From: Lachnospiraceae bacterium
Lineage (GTDB): Bacteria > Bacillota > Clostridia > Lachnospirales > Lachnospiraceae
Reading direction: 5' to 3'
Assembly (NCBI GenBank): GCA_017623295.1
Contig: JAGAPK010000055.1
Location: forward strand, 1 to 64,000
Length of the DNA: 64,000 nucleotides
Below are positions 41,854 through 51,451 of this stretch, piece after piece (positions within the stretch are counted from its first letter, which is position 1; each line of letters opens with the position of its first letter). The notes beneath the pieces were generated by a model that was not told the origin of the DNA, searched no databases, and saw only the letters and a list, made by a program, of their open reading frames with translations. Both the position numbers and the translations under genes were made by a program.

Positions 41854-42870
41854 ATGGCAATTTTAGTGACAGGTGGAGCTGGTTACATTGGTTCCCATAC
41901 AGTAGTAGAACTACAGAATGCAGGCTACGATGTAGTTGTTCTTGATAACTTAGCGAATTCCAGTGAGAAATCATTAGAAAGGGTAGAGAAGATTACAGGA
42001 AAGCCGGTTAAATTTTACAAAGCAGATATTTTAGACAGAGCAGCTTTAGAAGATGTATTTAACAAAGAGCAGATTGATTCCTGTATTCATTTTGCAGGAT
42101 TGAAAGCAGTAGGCGAGTCCGTAGCAAAACCTTGGGAATATTACGAAAACAATATCGCAGGAACCCTTACTTTAGTAGATGTTATGAGAAAACATAATGT
42201 GAAAAATATTATTTTCTCTTCTTCTGCAACTGTATACGGCGACCCTGCTATTATTCCGATTACAGAAGAGTGCCCGAAAGGACAGTGCACCAATCCATAT
42301 GGTTGGACAAAATCCATGTTAGAGCAGATTCTTTCCGATATGCAGAAAGCTGACCCGGAATGGAACGTAATTTTACTTCGTTATTTCAATCCAATCGGTG
42401 CACACAAGAGTGGAACCATCGGCGAGAACCCAAATGGTATTCCCAATAATCTGATGCCTTATATTACACAGGTAGCAGTTGGTAAGTTGAAAGAACTTGG
42501 TGTATTCGGTAATGATTATGACACACCGGATGGTACAGGCGTGCGTGACTACATCCACGTTGTTGACCTTGCAGTTGGCCATGTGAAAGCATTAAAGAAG
42601 ATTGAAGAAAAAGCTGGTCTTTGCATCTACAATCTTGGCACCGGAACAGGCTACAGCGTACTTGACATTGTGAAGAACTTTGAAGAAGCAACAGGTGTTA
42701 AAATTCCTTATGTAATCAAGGACAGAAGACCTGGTGATATCGCAACCTGCTATTCCAATGCAGCCAAAGCAAAAGCAGAACTTGGATGGGAAGCACAGTA
42801 TGGAATCAAGGAAATGTGTGCAGACTCTTGGAGATGGCAGAGCAACAATCCGAATGGATATGATGATTAA
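41854..42870 (+). CDS. galE: UDP-glucose 4-epimerase
   Basis: A 338-residue SDR epimerase. N-terminal NAD-binding GGAGYIGSH, catalytic YxxxK in YGWTKSMLE with Ser/Thr before it (SSSATVYG), and C-terminal sugar-binding residues as in GalE. It interconverts UDP-glucose and UDP-galactose (often UDP-GlcNAc/GalNAc as well). Its position after the uridylyltransferase fits nucleotide-sugar supply. Start ATG follows AGGAGG; it has its own terminator. Confidence 0.92.
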   Translation: MAILVTGGAGYIGSHTVVELQNAGYDVVVLDNLANSSEKSLERVEKITGKPVKFYKADILDRAALEDVFNKEQIDSCIHFAGLKAVGESVAKPWEYYENNIAGTLTLVDVMRKHNVKNIIFSSSATVYGDPAIIPITEECPKGQCTNPYGWTKSMLEQILSDMQKADPEWNVILLRYFNPIGAHKSGTIGENPNGIPNNLMPYITQVAVGKLKELGVFGNDYDTPDGTGVRDYIHVVDLAVGHVKALKKIEEKAGLCIYNLGTGTGYSVLDIVKNFEEATGVKIPYVIKDRRPGDIATCYSNAAKAKAELGWEAQYGIKEMCADSWRWQSNNPNGYDD

Positions 42871-42880
42871 AGAAACGAGC

Positions 42881-42912
42881 AAAGGGACATGAAGCAATTC
42901 ATGTCCCTTTTA
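42881..42912 (+). terminator. Terminator after galE
   Basis: AAAGGGACATGA (42881-42892) pairs with TCATGTCCCTTT (42899-42910), then T's. Near-perfect stem. Confidence 0.9.
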
Positions 42913-42934
42913 ATATGCAACTAGTATGAAAATT

Positions 42935-43585
42935 TTATGCTACATATAAATACATAAAAATGAAGTGACAAATACTACCGCCCATAACGAACAGATGAAA
43001 AATTTCATGAGAACCGAAATTCTGATGCTTATTATTGAAAATCGGTAACTTTAAAGCATAAATGACACCACCTACAGTATAAATAATTCCACCGGCAAGA
43101 AGCCAGAGAAAAGCACTGTGGGGCAAAGTATTCCACAAAGTTCCGAAAACACCGAGACATACCCATCCCATAGCGATGTAAATCATCGATGAAAACCATT
43201 TTGGACAGGTAATCCAGAACATCTTAATTAACATCCCGACAATGGCAATTGTCCATACAACAGCTAACAAAGTATAACCAAGCTTGCCACCGAGAATAAT
43301 AAGGCATACCGGAGTATAAGAACCTGCAATCAGTACAAAAATCATCATATGGTCAATCTTACGAAAAATTTTCAGAACTTTATCTTTTACAGTAACGCTA
43401 TGATAAAGTGCACTTGCCCCATATAAGGCAATCATACTCAGCATAAAGATTGCCAAAGCTATGAAAGCGGTGCGGTTGTTGGATTCACTTGCTTTTACCA
43501 GAAGTGGGGTAGAAGCAAAAATGGCTAACATCATAGCGATATAATGAGTGATAGCACTTCCTGGTTCGCGAATTGTTATTTGCAT
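42935..43585 (-). CDS. Hemolysin III family membrane protein
   Basis: A 216-residue polytopic protein with about seven transmembrane helices of the HlyIII/PAQR (YqfA) family (REPGSAITHYIAMMLAIFAS at the N terminus). Conserved His residues (ALYHS; HMMIFVLIAGSYTPVCLI; SHEIFHLFVMGG) fit the metal-binding site of the family. Function in bacteria unsettled (membrane fluidity or lipid hydrolysis suggested). ATG 43585 is chosen because GGAGGAG precedes it; the longer in-frame start has no ribosome site. Confidence 0.85.
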   Translation of the reverse strand: MQITIREPGSAITHYIAMMLAIFASTPLLVKASESNNRTAFIALAIFMLSMIALYGASALYHSVTVKDKVLKIFRKIDHMMIFVLIAGSYTPVCLIILGGKLGYTLLAVVWTIAIVGMLIKMFWITCPKWFSSMIYIAMGWVCLGVFGTLWNTLPHSAFLWLLAGGIIYTVGGVIYALKLPIFNNKHQNFGSHEIFHLFVMGGSICHFIFMYLYVA

Positions 43586-43614
43586 AATATCTCCTCCTTG
43601 AACAAAACCACGAT

Positions 43615-43677
43615 ATGTAGTTTTCAAAACTACATAAAATATATTAGAATACTACACCTTATAATATGCAAAGTCAA
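43615..43677 (-). promoter_or_regulatory. Hemolysin III promoter and 21-bp leader palindrome
   Basis: Minus strand: TTGACT (43677-43672), 17 bp, TAGTAT (43654-43649), then at about +7 to +27 the palindrome with half ATGTAGTTTT (43615-43624) and AAAACTACAT (43626-43635) around one centre base. Position downstream of the start site fits a roadblock repressor operator, or an mRNA hairpin. Confidence 0.55.
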
Positions 43678-43744
43678 GAAAAATATGCAAATAGAAAAAT
43701 GTAAATACAAAAATGCAAATAATTGTTGCGGCAATATTTTCAGA

Positions 43745-44011
43745 CTAGTCTTCTTCAATTACATGGATTTCCAGATAATCGAAATCGATTTTTTCTATGA
43801 AATTGTCTTGTGTGAAACGGGTTTTGTCGTGTCGTTTGAAATCCTGAATATTAGATTCTAACCAGATTGGTTTGCCCAGGTCGAATTGATAACAGACTTC
43901 GTCCAGGGACTGAAAAACCTTATGTGTTCGAGTGTCATCTTTATCATTGCAGATAACGGTGTCTTTTAACATATGATTGTTTTGAAATTCTTTTGCCCAT
44001 AAACGAAACAT
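43745..44011 (-). CDS. Small conserved hypothetical protein
   Basis: An 88-residue soluble protein (MFRLWAKEFQNNHMLKDTVI, then KVFQSLDEVCYQFDLGKPIW and an acidic end DYLEIHVIEED). I recognise it only as a recurring uncharacterised Lachnospiraceae protein. AAAGAGG on the minus strand precedes the ATG. Its own short transcription unit. Confidence 0.65.
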   Translation of the reverse strand: MFRLWAKEFQNNHMLKDTVICNDKDDTRTHKVFQSLDEVCYQFDLGKPIWLESNIQDFKRHDKTRFTQDNFIEKIDFDYLEIHVIEED

Positions 44012-44168
44012 GAAATAGAAACCTCTTTTGCTGTTTTTTTGTTATTCTTTATATAAAAATATCATATTAACAATATACAAACCATTCCCGGAAAAGTAAA
44101 TAAAAATCTTTTTGGGGAAAACAAATCTTTCCCTTTTGCTTTTAATAGGGAGATGCTACAATGAACGT

Positions 44169-45887
44169 ATGAAAACAAAAATTTATATAATTTACGACAA
44201 ATATTTTAAAAATTCCATAGGTCTTGGATTTCTGATTGCATTGTCTACTGTGCTTGGCTACACATTGGGAGAGAAGCAACGAACGTTTCGGAGTCTGTCA
44301 GAATTTGGTTTGATGGTGGTACAAGTGATATTGCTGACAGTTTTTACTTCTTTTGTGATTAAGCTTCTGCTGAAATTTATGACAAGACTCCGCGATAGTG
44401 AAGTGAAAACAAGAGTTGGACAGAAAGAATATCATGGCTGGCAGGTTTTTCTTTTTTATACCGGCGTTATTTTTCTTTTCTGGCTGCCTGTTTTTCTTGC
44501 ATATTATCCGTCCGTTTTTGCATATGATGCGGAAGGGCAGCTTTATCAGGTGCTTGCAAATGATTACAGCACCCATCATCCATTAATACATACATTATTT
44601 CTTGGAGCATTTTTTAATCTGGGAGGAAATGTACTAGGTTCTTATTCCGCCGGTATGGCAGTGCATTCGATTGTACAGATGCTTCTTATGGCGATGATAT
44701 TTGGATATACATTAATGGTATTGTATCAGGAGAAAACATCCTGTGTTATGCGTTTCATTCTGCTTGCTTTTTATGCGATTTTTCCAACCAATTCGATTCT
44801 GGCAATCAGTACAACGAAGGATGTACTTTTTTCGGGATTGGTTTTGCTTTTTGTAATCAAAATGTACCAGTGGAGCAGAGGAATATCCGGTAACCGGATT
44901 GGATTTGCGATTGCCTTTTTATCCATATCCGTACTCATGCTTTTGTTTCGTAATAATGCGGTCTATGCTTATGTGGTAAGTCTTCCGTTTGTATTTTTGC
45001 TTTGGAGAAAAAATGCAGAAAGTGTCAGAAACAGGAATCAGAATGTAAAGAGTGTAATCATGCGTGGAGTCTGTGCGGTTTTGGCAACCTTACTTCTGTT
45101 TGTAGTTTGTAGTGCAGGATTAAAACAGATGACTTCTGCATATAATGGAAGTCCGCGAGAAATGCTTAGTGTACCATTGCAGCAAATGGCTCGTACAAGA
45201 GTGCATCACGAAGAAGAAATAGATGCGGCAATGCGAACGGAATTAGATTCTTATATATCTTCGGAATGGGTATTTGCAGCATACAATCCTTATCTTGCAG
45301 ACCCGGTAAAGAGCCGGGCGGTAATTCATGACAACCCGGTTGGATTGATTAAAACATGGGTAAAATTGGGAACACAGTTTCCGATGACTTATATAGATGC
45401 TTTTCTGGATAACTCTATCGGATATTGGTATCTGGCAGATAAATCCCATTCTACTATTTATGGAGTGGGTACGGAGAGTGGTTTTGGATATCTTTCTACG
45501 GATAACCGTACGATGCCTGCGGGCTGTGAAATTATAGAGCATAGTTATTTGCCGGGACTTCGGGTATTTATGGAGAAGATTGTGTCGGACAATGAATATC
45601 AGAAAATTCCGGTTTTGTCTGTAATATTTGCACCGGCTTTCTACTGGTGGCTGTTGTGTTTATATATAGTATTCTTTTTCAAAAGAAAAGAGTATAAGAT
45701 GCTTTTGCCGGTTGTTTTTCTGGTCATGTATTATCTGACATTGCTGCTTTCACCGACGGTATTAATCCGGTACATGTATCCGTTTGTGGTAAGCGTTCCG
45801 GTAATGTTGTGTTTGACAAGTGCAAAAAGATGCGATATAGTAGAAAATACTTGTGAAAATACACAAGAAGTATTAAAAAATGATTAA
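44169..45887 (+). CDS. DUF6020-like polytopic membrane protein
   Basis: A 572-residue protein with about 11-12 transmembrane helices and a membrane-edge block YPSVFAYDAEGQLYQVLAND, then THHPLIHTLFLGAFFNLGG that resembles DUF6020 proteins and GT-C-type glycosyltransferases (acidic residues in the first loop). It may transfer sugars to lipid or wall polymers. Start choice: ATG 44169 is the first Met of the cytosolic tail; GGGAG lies 15 bases upstream and TGCTACAAT at 44153-44161 looks like an extended -10, which would leave almost no leader. An upstream TTG (44112) is the alternative. Confidence 0.7.
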   Translation: MKTKIYIIYDKYFKNSIGLGFLIALSTVLGYTLGEKQRTFRSLSEFGLMVVQVILLTVFTSFVIKLLLKFMTRLRDSEVKTRVGQKEYHGWQVFLFYTGVIFLFWLPVFLAYYPSVFAYDAEGQLYQVLANDYSTHHPLIHTLFLGAFFNLGGNVLGSYSAGMAVHSIVQMLLMAMIFGYTLMVLYQEKTSCVMRFILLAFYAIFPTNSILAISTTKDVLFSGLVLLFVIKMYQWSRGISGNRIGFAIAFLSISVLMLLFRNNAVYAYVVSLPFVFLLWRKNAESVRNRNQNVKSVIMRGVCAVLATLLLFVVCSAGLKQMTSAYNGSPREMLSVPLQQMARTRVHHEEEIDAAMRTELDSYISSEWVFAAYNPYLADPVKSRAVIHDNPVGLIKTWVKLGTQFPMTYIDAFLDNSIGYWYLADKSHSTIYGVGTESGFGYLSTDNRTMPAGCEIIEHSYLPGLRVFMEKIVSDNEYQKIPVLSVIFAPAFYWWLLCLYIVFFFKRKEYKMLLPVVFLVMYYLTLLLSPTVLIRYMYPFVVSVPVMLCLTSAKRCDIVENTCENTQEVLKND

Positions 45888-45983
45888 GATTTTGTGAAAA
45901 ACGTACATTTTCAGAGAGAATATGCTACAATAGAGATGTAGTATATTGGTAAAAGTTGGTTTAGCCAGTATTGGGGGAAGGAA

Positions 45984-46622
45984 ATGGAAGTAAGTGCAGA
46001 TAGAAATGGCATAGACAGCTGGAAAGAAGTTACGTTGATTTATAACTCGGCTCTGAAACAGATATCTACGAAGCTGGAAATTCTGAACGATGAATTTCAG
46101 CACGTACATAGATATAATCCGATTGAGCACATTAAATCACGTATCAAAACGCCGGAAAGCATTGTTAAGAAGTTAAAGAAGCATGGATACGAATCCACCA
46201 TTGAGAACATGGTTAAATATGTAAATGATATTGCTGGTATTCGTGTCATTTGTTCTTTTACTTCCGATATTTATCAGATTGCAGAGATGATAAGTAATCA
46301 GAGCGATATCAAAGTTATTTCGGTAAAGGATTACATTGTAAATCCGAAGGCAAGCGGTTATAAAAGCTACCATATGCTTGTTTCTGTTCCGGTTTATTTA
46401 TCAGACCGTATCGAGGAAACAAAGGTGGAAATACAGATACGAACCGTTGCGATGGATTTCTGGGCAAGTCTGGAGCATAAAATTCATTATAAATTTGAAG
46501 GAAATGCACCGGAGCATATTAAAGAACAGTTAGTAGAGTGTTCCCGGATTGTTTCCAATCTGGATGAAAGAATGCTTGATCTGAACAAAGAAATTCAGCA
46601 GCTGGAATGTGACAAAGAGTAA
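45984..46622 (+). CDS. relQ: RelQ-type small alarmone synthetase
   Basis: A 212-residue single-domain (p)ppGpp synthetase. Matches the RelA/SpoT synthetase core without a hydrolase domain: RIKTPESIVKKLKKHGYEST, then VKYVNDIAGIRVICSFTSDI, VNPKASGYKSYHMLVSVPVY, then VEIQIRTVAMDFWASLEHKI with the EIQIRT catalytic motif. It makes alarmone under wall or other stress. Ribosome site GGGGAAGG precedes ATG 45984; an extended -10 (TATGCTACAAT, about 45921-45931) is upstream. Confidence 0.9.
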   Translation: MEVSADRNGIDSWKEVTLIYNSALKQISTKLEILNDEFQHVHRYNPIEHIKSRIKTPESIVKKLKKHGYESTIENMVKYVNDIAGIRVICSFTSDIYQIAEMISNQSDIKVISVKDYIVNPKASGYKSYHMLVSVPVYLSDRIEETKVEIQIRTVAMDFWASLEHKIHYKFEGNAPEHIKEQLVECSRIVSNLDERMLDLNKEIQQLECDKE

Positions 46623-47078
46623 AAACTGAATAATGTAAAATGAAAGCGGCAGGAAACCTATTATAAATGAGTTTGCTGCCGCTTGTTTATTCTTTGAATT
46701 ATTGTGCATTTCATGTGAAAATCCCCTCTAAAATGAGGAGTGCCCAAGCACCTTTCGGCACTTGGGCTATTATGAAAAAATTTATCTATGTGTGTAATGA
46801 TTAAACATTACATGTTTCTCTGTTGTTATGAATTTATTATATCCATAAAATATGAACAAATTATGAACAAGATGTAAATGTATCGTTAATATTTATAAAA
46901 AAGTAAAAAAACGGGAAATAAAATTGTGCAATATGCACAAAATTGCGCGTTCAAAATTGGTTGTCACAAGAAGCGAAAAATGATAAAATGGACAAGAACA
47001 CAGAGGTCAAGCTGTCGGATTAAATATTTGACAGTATACAATTTGCAGAAAGTGGTATGGACTATGTTTGGAGGAAAA
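46623..47078. other. Gene-free 455-bp stretch with two hairpins
   Basis: No credible gene before the ATG at 47082. It holds the RelQ terminator (46644-46690: AAGCGGCAGG/GCTGCCGCTT with T-rich end), then a second strong structure at 46726-46770: CCTC/GAGG followed by GCCCAAG (46742-46748)/CTTGGGC (46761-46767) with a TTTC tetraloop area. TGTAATG-N6-CATTACA follows at 46793-46812, and TATGAACAA occurs twice around 46850. A small RNA or a protein-binding element is possible; nothing decides it. Confidence 0.45.
46644..46690 (+). terminator. Terminator after relQ
   Basis: AAGCGGCAGgAAAC (46644-46657) pairs with GTTTGCTGCCGCTT (46671-46684), then GTTTATT. Strong GC stem. Confidence 0.82.
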
Positions 47079-47081
47079 ATG

Positions 47082-47600
47082 ATGGATACCTTTATGGATA
47101 AACTTGCGCAGAAAATGAATGCGCAGGAAATGATTAAAGCAAACTCTGCAGCAGAGGCGGCTAAAATGGAGCAGTTACAGAGTCAGATAACAGAGTATGA
47201 AAATCTGCTTCAGGAAATGCGCAAAGTAAACTTGAAAACGGTTGAAAATGCAGAACAGGTAAAACAGGTTGTACAGGAAAGTCTTCAGAAAATCGAAGAA
47301 ATTCAGGTGGCAGCAGATTCCAAAGAAGATAAAGAAGAACTTCTGGCAGAATTGAAGAAGCAGTTAGAAGAAGCTTTTAATCAGTCAAACGATTTTCTTC
47401 ATAAGGAAAATGTCAAAGTATACCGTAATGTGCAGGCGGCTATGGTAGAAGAACTGAATAAGCAGACAGAAACACTTGTAGCCAAACAGCAGGAGAGCAG
47501 CAAGAAGCAGAAAGCGGTAGTACCTTTGTCTATTTGTATTATGCTGTTAATCATTATTGATATTGTTGTAAATCTTTTCAATATTACAATAATGTTCTAA
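47082..47600 (+). CDS. Coiled-coil protein with C-terminal membrane anchor
   Basis: A 172-residue protein: a long charged coiled coil (about 15-140, heptad-like QSQITEYENLLQEMRKVNLK and KEDKEELLAELKKQLEEAFN) and one C-terminal transmembrane helix (about 148-170, SICIMLLIIIDIVVNLFNIT). A recurring unnamed Lachnospiraceae protein, perhaps a membrane-bound scaffold. ATG 47082 is preferred as GGAGG (47070-47074) is seven bases away; ATG 47079 is adjacent. Confidence 0.65.
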   Translation: MDTFMDKLAQKMNAQEMIKANSAAEAAKMEQLQSQITEYENLLQEMRKVNLKTVENAEQVKQVVQESLQKIEEIQVAADSKEDKEELLAELKKQLEEAFNQSNDFLHKENVKVYRNVQAAMVEELNKQTETLVAKQQESSKKQKAVVPLSICIMLLIIIDIVVNLFNITIMF

Positions 47601-47706
47601 ATGTAAATAATGTTTTAAATGATAATAATGTTCTAAATAACAATGATGTTTTGAATTTGAAATTACATATTAAACAGAATAATTGTTAAAAGGATGATAG
47701 AGTAAT

Positions 47707-48267
47707 ATGGGAAAGCAGAACTTTAAACCGGGAAATATGTTATACCCCTTACCGGCGGTGTTGGTGAGCGTGGCAGACAAAGCCGGAAACAGCAATTTGT
47801 TTACGGTTGCCTGGACGGGAACAATTTGTTCAGACCCGCCTATGGTTTCTATTTCTGTCCGCCCGGAGCGATATTCTTATCATATGATAGAAGAAACAGG
47901 AGAGTTTGTTATCAATCTGACGACAGAAGAACTTGCATTCGCGACAGACTATTGTGGTGTCAAAAGTGGCAAGAATGTTGATAAATGGAAAGATATGAAG
48001 CTGACCAAGATTCCGGGAGAGAAGGTTAATGTACCGATGGTAAAGGAGAGTCCGGTTAACATTGAGTGCAGAGTAACTGAGAAAAAGGAACTCGGTACAC
48101 ATCATATGTTTATGGCAGAAGTGGTAGCGGTGCATGCCGATGAAAAGTATATGGATGAGAAGGGCAGATTTCATTTAAATGATGCAAAGCCCTTAGTTTA
48201 TTCGCACGGCAGGTATCTTTCTGTGGGTAAGGAAATCGGATTTTTCGGTTACAGTGTAAAAAAATGA
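47707..48267 (+). CDS. Flavin reductase family protein
   Basis: A 186-residue FMN-binding split-barrel protein. KPGNMLYPLPAVLVSVADKA, GNSNLFTVAWTGTICSDPPM and VSISVRPERYSYHMIEETGEF match the flavin reductase/flavoredoxin family. It probably reduces FMN with NAD(P)H or carries electrons. Distinct from the one at 8013 (that has the ELYGFDWKEHVVAIP type). Start follows AAAGGATG. A shared terminator lies between it and the polymerase gene. Confidence 0.82.
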   Translation: MGKQNFKPGNMLYPLPAVLVSVADKAGNSNLFTVAWTGTICSDPPMVSISVRPERYSYHMIEETGEFVINLTTEELAFATDYCGVKSGKNVDKWKDMKLTKIPGEKVNVPMVKESPVNIECRVTEKKELGTHHMFMAEVVAVHADEKYMDEKGRFHLNDAKPLVYSHGRYLSVGKEIGFFGYSVKK

Positions 48268-48292
48268 AAATAGTAAAAGGAACAAAAGGAAC

Positions 48293-48328
48293 CCCTCTAA
48301 AAGTATTCATACTATTTAGAGGGTTTTA
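48293..48328. terminator. Bidirectional terminator
   Basis: CCCTCTAAA (48293-48301) pairs with TTTAGAGGG (48315-48323), with GTA/TAC extending the stem and T's on the + side, A's on the other. It separates the flavin reductase from the convergent dinB gene, whose stop lies inside it. Confidence 0.85.
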
Positions 48329-49580
48329 TATTGGAATCGGAATGGAGCAGACTGCCGCGTACAATGGCATCGGCTCCATATTTTTGTCGAATGGAATCCA
48401 GTGCTTTTTCTAACTGTGCTTCTTTTGTGGCAGAAACACGAGGCACAGAAGTGTTTTCTGATGCTGCTATGACAGGCATATCAAATAGGCTGAGTTGTAC
48501 CGGTTCTGAGTTGGAAGAAAGCTTGGAGGAACGGATTCCAAGCAGTCGTATCGGTGTGCCATCCCACAGTTCATCCAGAAGGGCACAAGCGGTCTGATAA
48601 ATGGTATCACTGCCGGATGTTGGTGTGGTTAATGTAGTCTGGTGTGAAACCTTTTTAAAAGTATTGTATTTGATTTCGACACTAATCATTTCAGCACTCT
48701 GACCGGCTTCACGAAGCCGACGTGCTACGGATTCTGCCAGAGTCAGAAGAACGTGACAGGCTTCTTCTCTTGTCTGGGCATCTTGGCGCAGGGTAGTAGA
48801 ATTACCAATTCCTTTTGCCTGGGTCTGAATTGTTTCCACGACGGAGTCATCAATTCCGTTTGCATATTCCCAAAGTAATTTTCCGTGACTTTTCAAATGG
48901 GAAGTCAGGATAGTCACATCTGTTTGTGCCAAATCCCCAATCGTAATAATTTCCAGCTTTCGCAATGCTTCTACGGAAGAATGTCCACACATAAATAAGG
49001 AAGAAACCGGAAGAGACCACATTTTTTCTTGTATTTCATTAGAAAAAAGTGTATGTGTCATATTCGGTTTCTTAAAATCAGAAGCCATTTTGGCAAGCAC
49101 TTTGCGGTCTGAAATACCAACATTGACGGTGAAACCCAGTTTCTCATAAACCTGCGTACGAATGTAAGCCGCAGCATCTACCGGAGATGTGAAAAGCTCC
49201 TGTACCGGGGTGTAGTCCATATAACATTCATCTACGCTGACCTGCTCGATATCCGGACAAATGTCAGAAAGCAGATGCATCAATTCTTCGCTTCTTTGAT
49301 GATATAAATGATGATTGGGCTGTTCGATGAGAAGTCCGGGACATTTGCGCATGGCATTGACAATGGGTTCACCGGTCACAATGCCATAGGATTTTGCCGG
49401 AATGGATTTGGCAAGAACGACGCCATGACGTTTGGCCATATCTCCACCGATAATAGCAGGGATGGTTCGTAAGTCAATATCGGAGCCATTTTGTAATTTG
49501 TCCAGCGCACTCCAACTCAAGTAAGCAGAGTTTACGTCGATATGAAAAAAGATTTTATCTGTTCTTTCCGTTTTGCTCAT
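48312..49580 (-). CDS. dinB: DNA polymerase IV (Y family)
   Basis: A 422-residue translesion polymerase. The catalytic Asp/Glu are in FFHIDVNSAYLSW and SVDECYMDYT (conserved SVDE), followed by the thumb and little-finger domains. It replicates past lesions at the price of errors. The start ATG 49580 follows GGAGAAGTACC; an upstream in-frame start has none. The C-terminal stretch QLSLFDMP resembles a beta-clamp-binding motif. No LexA box was found by eye. Confidence 0.9.
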   Translation of the reverse strand: MSKTERTDKIFFHIDVNSAYLSWSALDKLQNGSDIDLRTIPAIIGGDMAKRHGVVLAKSIPAKSYGIVTGEPIVNAMRKCPGLLIEQPNHHLYHQRSEELMHLLSDICPDIEQVSVDECYMDYTPVQELFTSPVDAAAYIRTQVYEKLGFTVNVGISDRKVLAKMASDFKKPNMTHTLFSNEIQEKMWSLPVSSLFMCGHSSVEALRKLEIITIGDLAQTDVTILTSHLKSHGKLLWEYANGIDDSVVETIQTQAKGIGNSTTLRQDAQTREEACHVLLTLAESVARRLREAGQSAEMISVEIKYNTFKKVSHQTTLTTPTSGSDTIYQTACALLDELWDGTPIRLLGIRSSKLSSNSEPVQLSLFDMPVIAASENTSVPRVSATKEAQLEKALDSIRQKYGADAIVRGSLLHSDSNIKPSK

Positions 49581-49751
49581 GGTACTTCTCCTTTGCAAAT
49601 ATTTTACCATAGATTTGTAGTTTTGGCTTGAACCTTTACAATTTGCTTAAATGCTGATAAAATATAAAATGTTACATTTTTGTTACAAATCGAAAGAGGA
49701 TTTACCATTTCAAAGAGATATTTTCCGATAATGGTTATATAAAATAGAAAA

Positions 49752-51326
49752 ATGAAAAAAATAAGCAGACATTATAAAAAAATGAAAATTGCATATATTA
49801 AGGTTACAGTATTTGCAGCAATGGTATTTGCATTTTTCCTGCCAAGCTATCAGAAGTTAGAAAGTACCGGCGATAATATGTTTACGGTTTACTTGAATGG
49901 AGAGCAGGTAGGCATTGTTGGTGATGTGGAGAGCGTAGATGATTGTTTGATTAAAGCACGTAAAAAGATTGCCGGTATGAGTGATGAAATGGTGCTTGTT
50001 GACAGCGATATTACTTACGAAGGCAAGGAAGTGCTTTGGGGCAAAATTGATAATGATACGACAATTACCAACAATATGATATCCGTTTTCAAGAAAAACG
50101 TAAAAGAAACCCTGAATCGTTCTTATACGGTTAAAATCAATGAATATACCGTAAATCTTTCCAGTACAGAAGAAGTGTTGGCATTATTACAGGCATCTAT
50201 TGAAAAATATGATACAGGCAATGAGTATTATGTAGACCTTGTCATGGACCCGGAACGAGAATTGAATGTTCTCACAACTGCTATCTATACAACAGAAGAG
50301 GCAGAAGAGGAAGAACAGGAGATGGTTATGAGTGCCGGTATTGATGCAGAAATCGATCAGGTTTTTGCAGAAGTGGAACCGGAAGTTGAAAAAGATTTTT
50401 CTGACTATGAATTAGGATTGCAATCGCTGGAATTTGGCGATACCGTAGAAGTTGTAGAGGCTTATTTGCAGGACTATGAGCTGACTCCTTTGGAAAGTGC
50501 CATTGAGCAGGTAACGAAGGAACAGGAAAAAGAACAAATATATGAAGTAACATCTGGCGATACTTTATCTCAGATTGCAGAGAAAAATAATCTGACTCTG
50601 GAAGATTTGATTGCCATGAATGAAACCATTGATGATGCCAATTCTACAATCCGAGTGGGAGATGAACTTATCGTTACCGTGCCGGAGCCGGAACTTTCGG
50701 TAGAACGTGTAGAAGAAGTCTATTACGAAGAGGATTATGAGGCAGAAGTTATTTACATTGACAACGATGAGTGGTACACGACAGAAACCAAGACATTGCA
50801 GGAACCGTCAGCGGGTCATCGAATTGTTGTAGCAGATGTGTATTATCGTAATCAGGAAGAAGTTGGACGCGAAATACTGAAAGAAGAAATTACTTATGAA
50901 GCGGTACCTAAGATTGTAGAGCGAGGAACTAAAATTCCGCCTACTTATATCAAACCTATTTCCGGTGGACGTTTATCATCTAACTTTGGTAGAAGAAAAT
51001 CACCGACCAGAGGTGCAAGTAGTTATCATAAGGGTATTGACTGGGGTACACCGGTTGGTACGGCAGTTATGGCATCTTCTGGAGGTACGGTAATCAAAGC
51101 CGGATGGGGAAGTGGCTATGGTTATGTAGTTTATATCCAGCATGCCGACGGAAGACAGACCAGGTATGGACATCTGAGTAAAGTATTAGTATCTGTTGGA
51201 CAAACCGTTTCACAGGGACAGAAGATTGCTTTGAGTGGAAATACCGGTATTAGTACAGGGCCACATCTGCATTTTGAAATATTGATTAATGGTTCCCAGG
51301 TAAATCCTCTGGACTATTTGAATTAA
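49752..51326 (+). CDS. Wall-associated M23 peptidase with LysM and G5 domains
   Basis: A 524-residue secreted endopeptidase. N-terminal signal or anchor (about 10-35, AYIKVTVFAAMVFAFFLPSY), a region of unknown fold (40-260), LysM (about 261-308, YEVTSGDTLSQIAEKNNLT), G5 (about 315-392), then the M23 zinc domain: HKGIDWGTPVGTAV (H-x3-D) and HLHFE. It cleaves peptidoglycan cross-bridges during growth or division. The start ATG 49752 has no clear ribosome site, and an internal ATG (49782) is the other option. The arrangement with G5 is typical of Clostridia. Confidence 0.88.
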   Translation: MKKISRHYKKMKIAYIKVTVFAAMVFAFFLPSYQKLESTGDNMFTVYLNGEQVGIVGDVESVDDCLIKARKKIAGMSDEMVLVDSDITYEGKEVLWGKIDNDTTITNNMISVFKKNVKETLNRSYTVKINEYTVNLSSTEEVLALLQASIEKYDTGNEYYVDLVMDPERELNVLTTAIYTTEEAEEEEQEMVMSAGIDAEIDQVFAEVEPEVEKDFSDYELGLQSLEFGDTVEVVEAYLQDYELTPLESAIEQVTKEQEKEQIYEVTSGDTLSQIAEKNNLTLEDLIAMNETIDDANSTIRVGDELIVTVPEPELSVERVEEVYYEEDYEAEVIYIDNDEWYTTETKTLQEPSAGHRIVVADVYYRNQEEVGREILKEEITYEAVPKIVERGTKIPPTYIKPISGGRLSSNFGRRKSPTRGASSYHKGIDWGTPVGTAVMASSGGTVIKAGWGSGYGYVVYIQHADGRQTRYGHLSKVLVSVGQTVSQGQKIALSGNTGISTGPHLHFEILINGSQVNPLDYLN

Positions 51327-51451
51327 AAATCAGGGCTTTTATACGGATTCATTTAGCAATCTGCCCATTTACAAATGCGTAATTTATGGTATACTGTAAG
51401 TTAAATGTTTGAAAAATTTTTGCGTTTGCATTGATGATACAGGGGATTATT

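Noticed and set aside
44112-44168. TTG 44112 as start of the DUF6020-like gene
   Set aside because: No ribosome site; the extra N-terminal residues look unlike a coding extension, though it cannot be excluded.
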